NCBI GenBank assembly: GCA_964448135.1
Contig: CAYUVH010000022.1
Coordinates: 186,001 to 250,000 of the forward strand
Origin: CAYUVH01 sp964448135
GTDB taxonomy: Bacteria; Verrucomicrobiota; Verrucomicrobiia; Limisphaerales; UBA8199
Length of the DNA: 64,000 nucleotides
Reading direction: 5' to 3'
Numbering within the stretch: the first letter of the stretch is position 1; every line of letters begins with the position of its first letter. Under the pieces are notes generated by a model, which was not told where the DNA came from, ran no database searches, and saw only the letters and a list, made by a program, of their open reading frames with translations. Position numbers and translations under genes: made by a program. This document shows, piece by piece, positions 61,272 through 64,000 of this stretch.

Positions 61272-63254
61272 ATGCCGGACTCCACCACCTCCAGTCCCTT
61301 GCAACCCTCGGCACCGTCCCGCCGCGAGGTCTGGCCGCTGCTGCTGTTGCTCCTCGGAATCTTCGCCTTGCCCAGTGCCTTTCATCGTCCGGGCGGCTTT
61401 GGGTTGGACCCGAGCTGGCACATGCTGATTAACAAGGTGTTCTCCGAAGGGCGCGTTTTCGGCACGCAGGTGGTTTGGACGTACGGTCCCTTCGGGTTCC
61501 TCGAATGGCGTCTGCCGTACGGCGTGAGCTTGTGTTACTACCTTGCTTTCGACCTGCTCTTGCTGGCACTCGCTTTCCGGGTCGGAATAGACGCGGTGAA
61601 ATCAAACCCGGATCGGGTCACCCTGGCTGCGTGCATCGCGAGTCTGCCGGCTTTGAAGGCCCTCATCAACGATGCCGCTCCCGCAGCCTTGTTCTGCTTC
61701 GGTTTGTGCTTCCTGCTCCGAATGCTGCGTGCGCCGGATATTCTCACCTCGGTTGCGTTGGCGGTCGTGGCCACAATCATGTTCTTCTTCAAACTCAATC
61801 TCGGCATCGCGCTCGTTGGGCTATGCGGTCTGGGGTTTTGCTTCAAAATTGCGGCCCGGGATGGCAATGCCGCCCGCTGGCTTTTTCTGGCCGGGGGCAT
61901 CATGGTTTGCATGGCGGCGGCTAGCTGGCTGCTGCCGGTGAATTTGCCCGCCTATGTGCGTTTCGGATTGGTCTTGGTGAAGGGATACAGCGATTCCATG
62001 AGCGTGGGGCCAGAGTCCGGCACTTATTACCACGGGCTCATCTGGCTGTTCTTCCTTTTGTCGTTGGTGCTGCCGTTGATGGCCATGGCCAAAGCCGTAT
62101 TCCGACCCGATCGGTGGCGGGCGATTCTGGAACTGGCTCCCGCCTGGATAGCCGGCAGCGCCGGGGCCTTTGTGCTCTTCAAGAGTGCGATCGTGCGGAG
62201 TGATTACGCGTTTCACAACAAGACTTTCCTCTTTGGTTTTCCCCTGGTCGCCCTGGCTTTTATGTTGTACGCCCCGGACGCACTCCGCAAAGTCTGGAAG
62301 CCGTTGTTCCTGGCCTCGGCTTTTGGATCGCTCGTGCTCCTCATTCACGAACCGCGGGTATCGCTGATGGCCCGAGGCGCGTGGAAGGATTTTCTCCCGG
62401 TGAATTATCTCCAGGGTGCGTTCACTTACCAGCAGGTCACCGATTGGAAATCCTATCTCAGCCGCATGCAGGCGACGGAAGCCGACCGGCGCGTGCCTGA
62501 CCGTGTCCGCGAGATCATTGGCACAAATACCGTGGACGTATTCCCGCACGAAGCTTCACTCCCGATCGCCAGCGGCCTCAACTATCAGCCGCGTCCTGTG
62601 CTGCAATCCTATGCCGTCGTCGATCCTGTCACCGAGGGACTCAATCTGGCGTATTATCAATCTCCCGCCGCGCCGAGGTTTATCCTCTACGGCCTGGGAC
62701 CTGAAGCGGCCAGCCCGGACCATCGCTACACGCTCTGGGATGAACCCACCTTGAAGCGCTGGATTCGGCGGAACTATCATTTGCGGCATGAATTCCAGGT
62801 GCGCCAACCGGAATACCCCACGCACGCACCCGTGTTGCTGCTCGAGCGCAACGCCGTCTCCACCCCGCTGGCCAGAGTTGAAGTGAAGACGGAGCGGGAA
62901 ATGTTGGGCCGCGAGTTTTCGCTTCCGGAATCGGACGGTGAACTTTATGCCGAAATCAAGCTGCGCAAAAGTCTGTCCGGCCGGCTCGCCAGCTTCTTTT
63001 ATCGTGGCGCGCCCGTGCGGGTGCGTTTTTCGCTGGCGGACGGCAAGACTTCGTCGGCCAGGATCGTTCCCGCCAATCTCGAGCGCGGTGTTCTGGTCAA
63101 CTTCTTTGCTGAGGATGGAAATGCCGCCGCCTTGGGGAACTATTTCCGCGAGCAGTCCAATCAGAATCCCAAATGCTTGAAGCTGCGCCTGGAATGCGAA
63201 CATGCCTGGGAGTTCGAACCCGAGTTCGAGGTCACGTATTTCAAGCTGCGCTAG
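61272..63254 (+). CDS. Large polytopic membrane protein of GT-C type
   Basis: 660 residues with about 11 membrane segments and a 230-residue C-terminal soluble domain of beta-rich character (residues ~430-660). The first loop, GLDPSWHMLINKVF followed by VVWTYGPFGFLEWRL, resembles the acidic loop of glycosyltransferase-like membrane proteins, but the DE pair is reduced to DP. It is coupled to 59645 by a four-base gap and ends 21 bases from the convergent YfhO-type gene. Confidence 0.78.
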   Translation: MPDSTTSSPLQPSAPSRREVWPLLLLLLGIFALPSAFHRPGGFGLDPSWHMLINKVFSEGRVFGTQVVWTYGPFGFLEWRLPYGVSLCYYLAFDLLLLALAFRVGIDAVKSNPDRVTLAACIASLPALKALINDAAPAALFCFGLCFLLRMLRAPDILTSVALAVVATIMFFFKLNLGIALVGLCGLGFCFKIAARDGNAARWLFLAGGIMVCMAAASWLLPVNLPAYVRFGLVLVKGYSDSMSVGPESGTYYHGLIWLFFLLSLVLPLMAMAKAVFRPDRWRAILELAPAWIAGSAGAFVLFKSAIVRSDYAFHNKTFLFGFPLVALAFMLYAPDALRKVWKPLFLASAFGSLVLLIHEPRVSLMARGAWKDFLPVNYLQGAFTYQQVTDWKSYLSRMQATEADRRVPDRVREIIGTNTVDVFPHEASLPIASGLNYQPRPVLQSYAVVDPVTEGLNLAYYQSPAAPRFILYGLGPEAASPDHRYTLWDEPTLKRWIRRNYHLRHEFQVRQPEYPTHAPVLLLERNAVSTPLARVEVKTEREMLGREFSLPESDGELYAEIKLRKSLSGRLASFFYRGAPVRVRFSLADGKTSSARIVPANLERGVLVNFFAEDGNAAALGNYFREQSNQNPKCLKLRLECEHAWEFEPEFEVTYFKLR

Positions 63255-63275
63255 CTGCGGCCGTGGGTTGGGTTT

Positions 63276-64000
63276 TCATCGGGAGCGCACCGCCCGTGCC
63301 TTTTGTTTGGCGCGCACCCATATCCAGACGCAGGCGAGTAATCCTGGAGCTGCCAGCATGAGGCCGAGGTCAAAGGCGCGGTCTTCGTAGCGGAGTTCGA
63401 GGCGGTGCCGGCCGGCCGGGACCTCGAGGGCTTGAAAGGCGTGGTTGGCGCGCCACAGTTGAACGGGTTGGTCGTCCACGTAAGCGCGCCAGGCGGGATG
63501 CCAGGATTGCGCGATGACGACGAGCCCGCTGCCGGGGGCGTCGGATTGGAGGACGAGTTTGCGATTGGCCAGCGTGGTCAACTCGACATGCATGTTCGTG
63601 GATGCGGCGGCGCTGATTTTCCCCCGGGCTTCGAGCGGGAGCCAGACGGCACGGCGAAAATCCACCTCCCGGCCCTGGATGGTTTTGATGATGGTCGCGT
63701 CGTCCGCGAAGACAGGCGACTGGCCGGCGGTGAGCATCGCCATGGCGGTGGAGCGCGCGACCCAGTTGGTGGGTGTGTGCGGACCGTTCGTCTGGCACAC
63801 CCCCATGAAATCGAGCAGGGGTGGGCAATTCGAGTTGGCGGCCAGTTTCGCAACGAGTGCGCTCTCGCGTGGGGCGAGTGAGAAGAATCCGTCCACCTGC
63901 GGCACGCCATCGAGGATGTTGCAGTCCACGCGGGCGGCAAGCCGGTTGTAAAGAAATGCGGCTTCCGCATTGCCAATGTTCATGGGCGGGGTCTGTGCTT
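63276..64000 (-). CDS. C-terminal part of a YfhO-type membrane protein (cut by window end)
   Basis: 241 residues visible, open at 64000. The region has the YfhO C-terminal pattern: an extracellular beta domain (ADDATIIKTIQGREVDFRRA, SGLVVIAQSWHPAWRAYVDD with QPVQLWRANHAFQALEVPAG, RHRLELRYEDRAF) and a final membrane segment (LGLMLAAPGLLACVWIWV). YfhO-family proteins are large lipid-linked glycosyltransferase-like proteins. The N-terminal membrane part and start lie outside the window. Confidence 0.85.
   Translation of the reverse strand, partial: AQTPPMNIGNAEAAFLYNRLAARVDCNILDGVPQVDGFFSLAPRESALVAKLAANSNCPPLLDFMGVCQTNGPHTPTNWVARSTAMAMLTAGQSPVFADDATIIKTIQGREVDFRRAVWLPLEARGKISAAASTNMHVELTTLANRKLVLQSDAPGSGLVVIAQSWHPAWRAYVDDQPVQLWRANHAFQALEVPAGRHRLELRYEDRAFDLGLMLAAPGLLACVWIWVRAKQKARAVRSR

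Noticed and set aside
1..64000. CRISPR arrays, insertion sequences, prophage
   Set aside because: The direct repeats have units of six to twelve bases and no spacers, and there is no cas, transposase, integrase or phage gene.

Overview
The window looks like chromosomal DNA of a Verrucomicrobiota bacterium, probably from the Limisphaerales/Pedosphaera side of the phylum. This is inferred from gene content and style, not from a marker gene. Pointers are: GC-rich sequence; a PEP-CTERM surface protein; secreted proteins with an Ig-like domain and propeller-type repeats; a prepilin with an H-x9-DG-type C-terminus; many starts without a clear Shine-Dalgarno; and text-like short tandem repeats between genes. 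I found no transposase, integrase, phage structural gene, CRISPR array or rRNA.

Layout. 0-2.2 kb: a minus-strand run of small proteins, one interrupted by an in-frame TGA. 2.2-5.7 kb: a leucine-rich-repeat (LRR) gene whose 3' end is duplicated about 1.3 kb downstream, with a HEAT-repeat membrane-anchored gene between the copies, then a REP-like element. 5.8-8.8 kb: a secreted repeat protein divergent from a PEP-CTERM protein. 9.3-14.4 kb: housekeeping genes (rpmE, prfA, HAD phosphatase, methyltransferase, AI-2E family permease, proC). 14.6-23.5 kb: C-terminal processing protease with a small secreted partner, UVR-domain protein, sugar nucleotidyltransferase, ptsI, a prepilin and a peroxiredoxin-like protein. 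24-35.5 kb: a long collinear block of mreB-mreC-mreD-mrdA-mrdB (rod-shape elongation), an RNase E/G, and a Bat-type aerotolerance locus (DUF4381-like, BatA, fused BatB-BatC). 35.7-43.4 kb: secreted carbohydrate-related genes (a repeat/Ig protein behind a LacI-type palindrome, a GH2-like hydrolase, a large secreted protein of six-hairpin type). 43.5-53 kb: acpS, pdxJ, VanZ-like, M20 peptidase, ComEC-like, zinc alcohol dehydrogenase, CBS protein, folB and a HAD-Nudix fusion. 53.1-55.4 kb: a paralogue of the six-hairpin-type protein. 55.6 kb: tRNA-Thr(UGU). 55.9-64 kb: five consecutive polytopic membrane proteins of GT-C/YfhO type, the last cut by the window end.

The most interesting signal is not a gene. 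At least eight short direct-repeat arrays, most with a seven-base period, sit just upstream of start codons (LRR gene, zinc-ribbon gene, AI-2E permease, UVR protein, ptsI, mrdA, batA, GH2). Where two arrays share a word, they share its orientation relative to the downstream gene. They recall the heptanucleotide STRR repeats of heterocystous cyanobacteria but here occupy the 5' leader. A second layer consists of long inverted repeats at gene ends, including a pair with matching geometry on both sides of the 41.1-43.4 kb gene.
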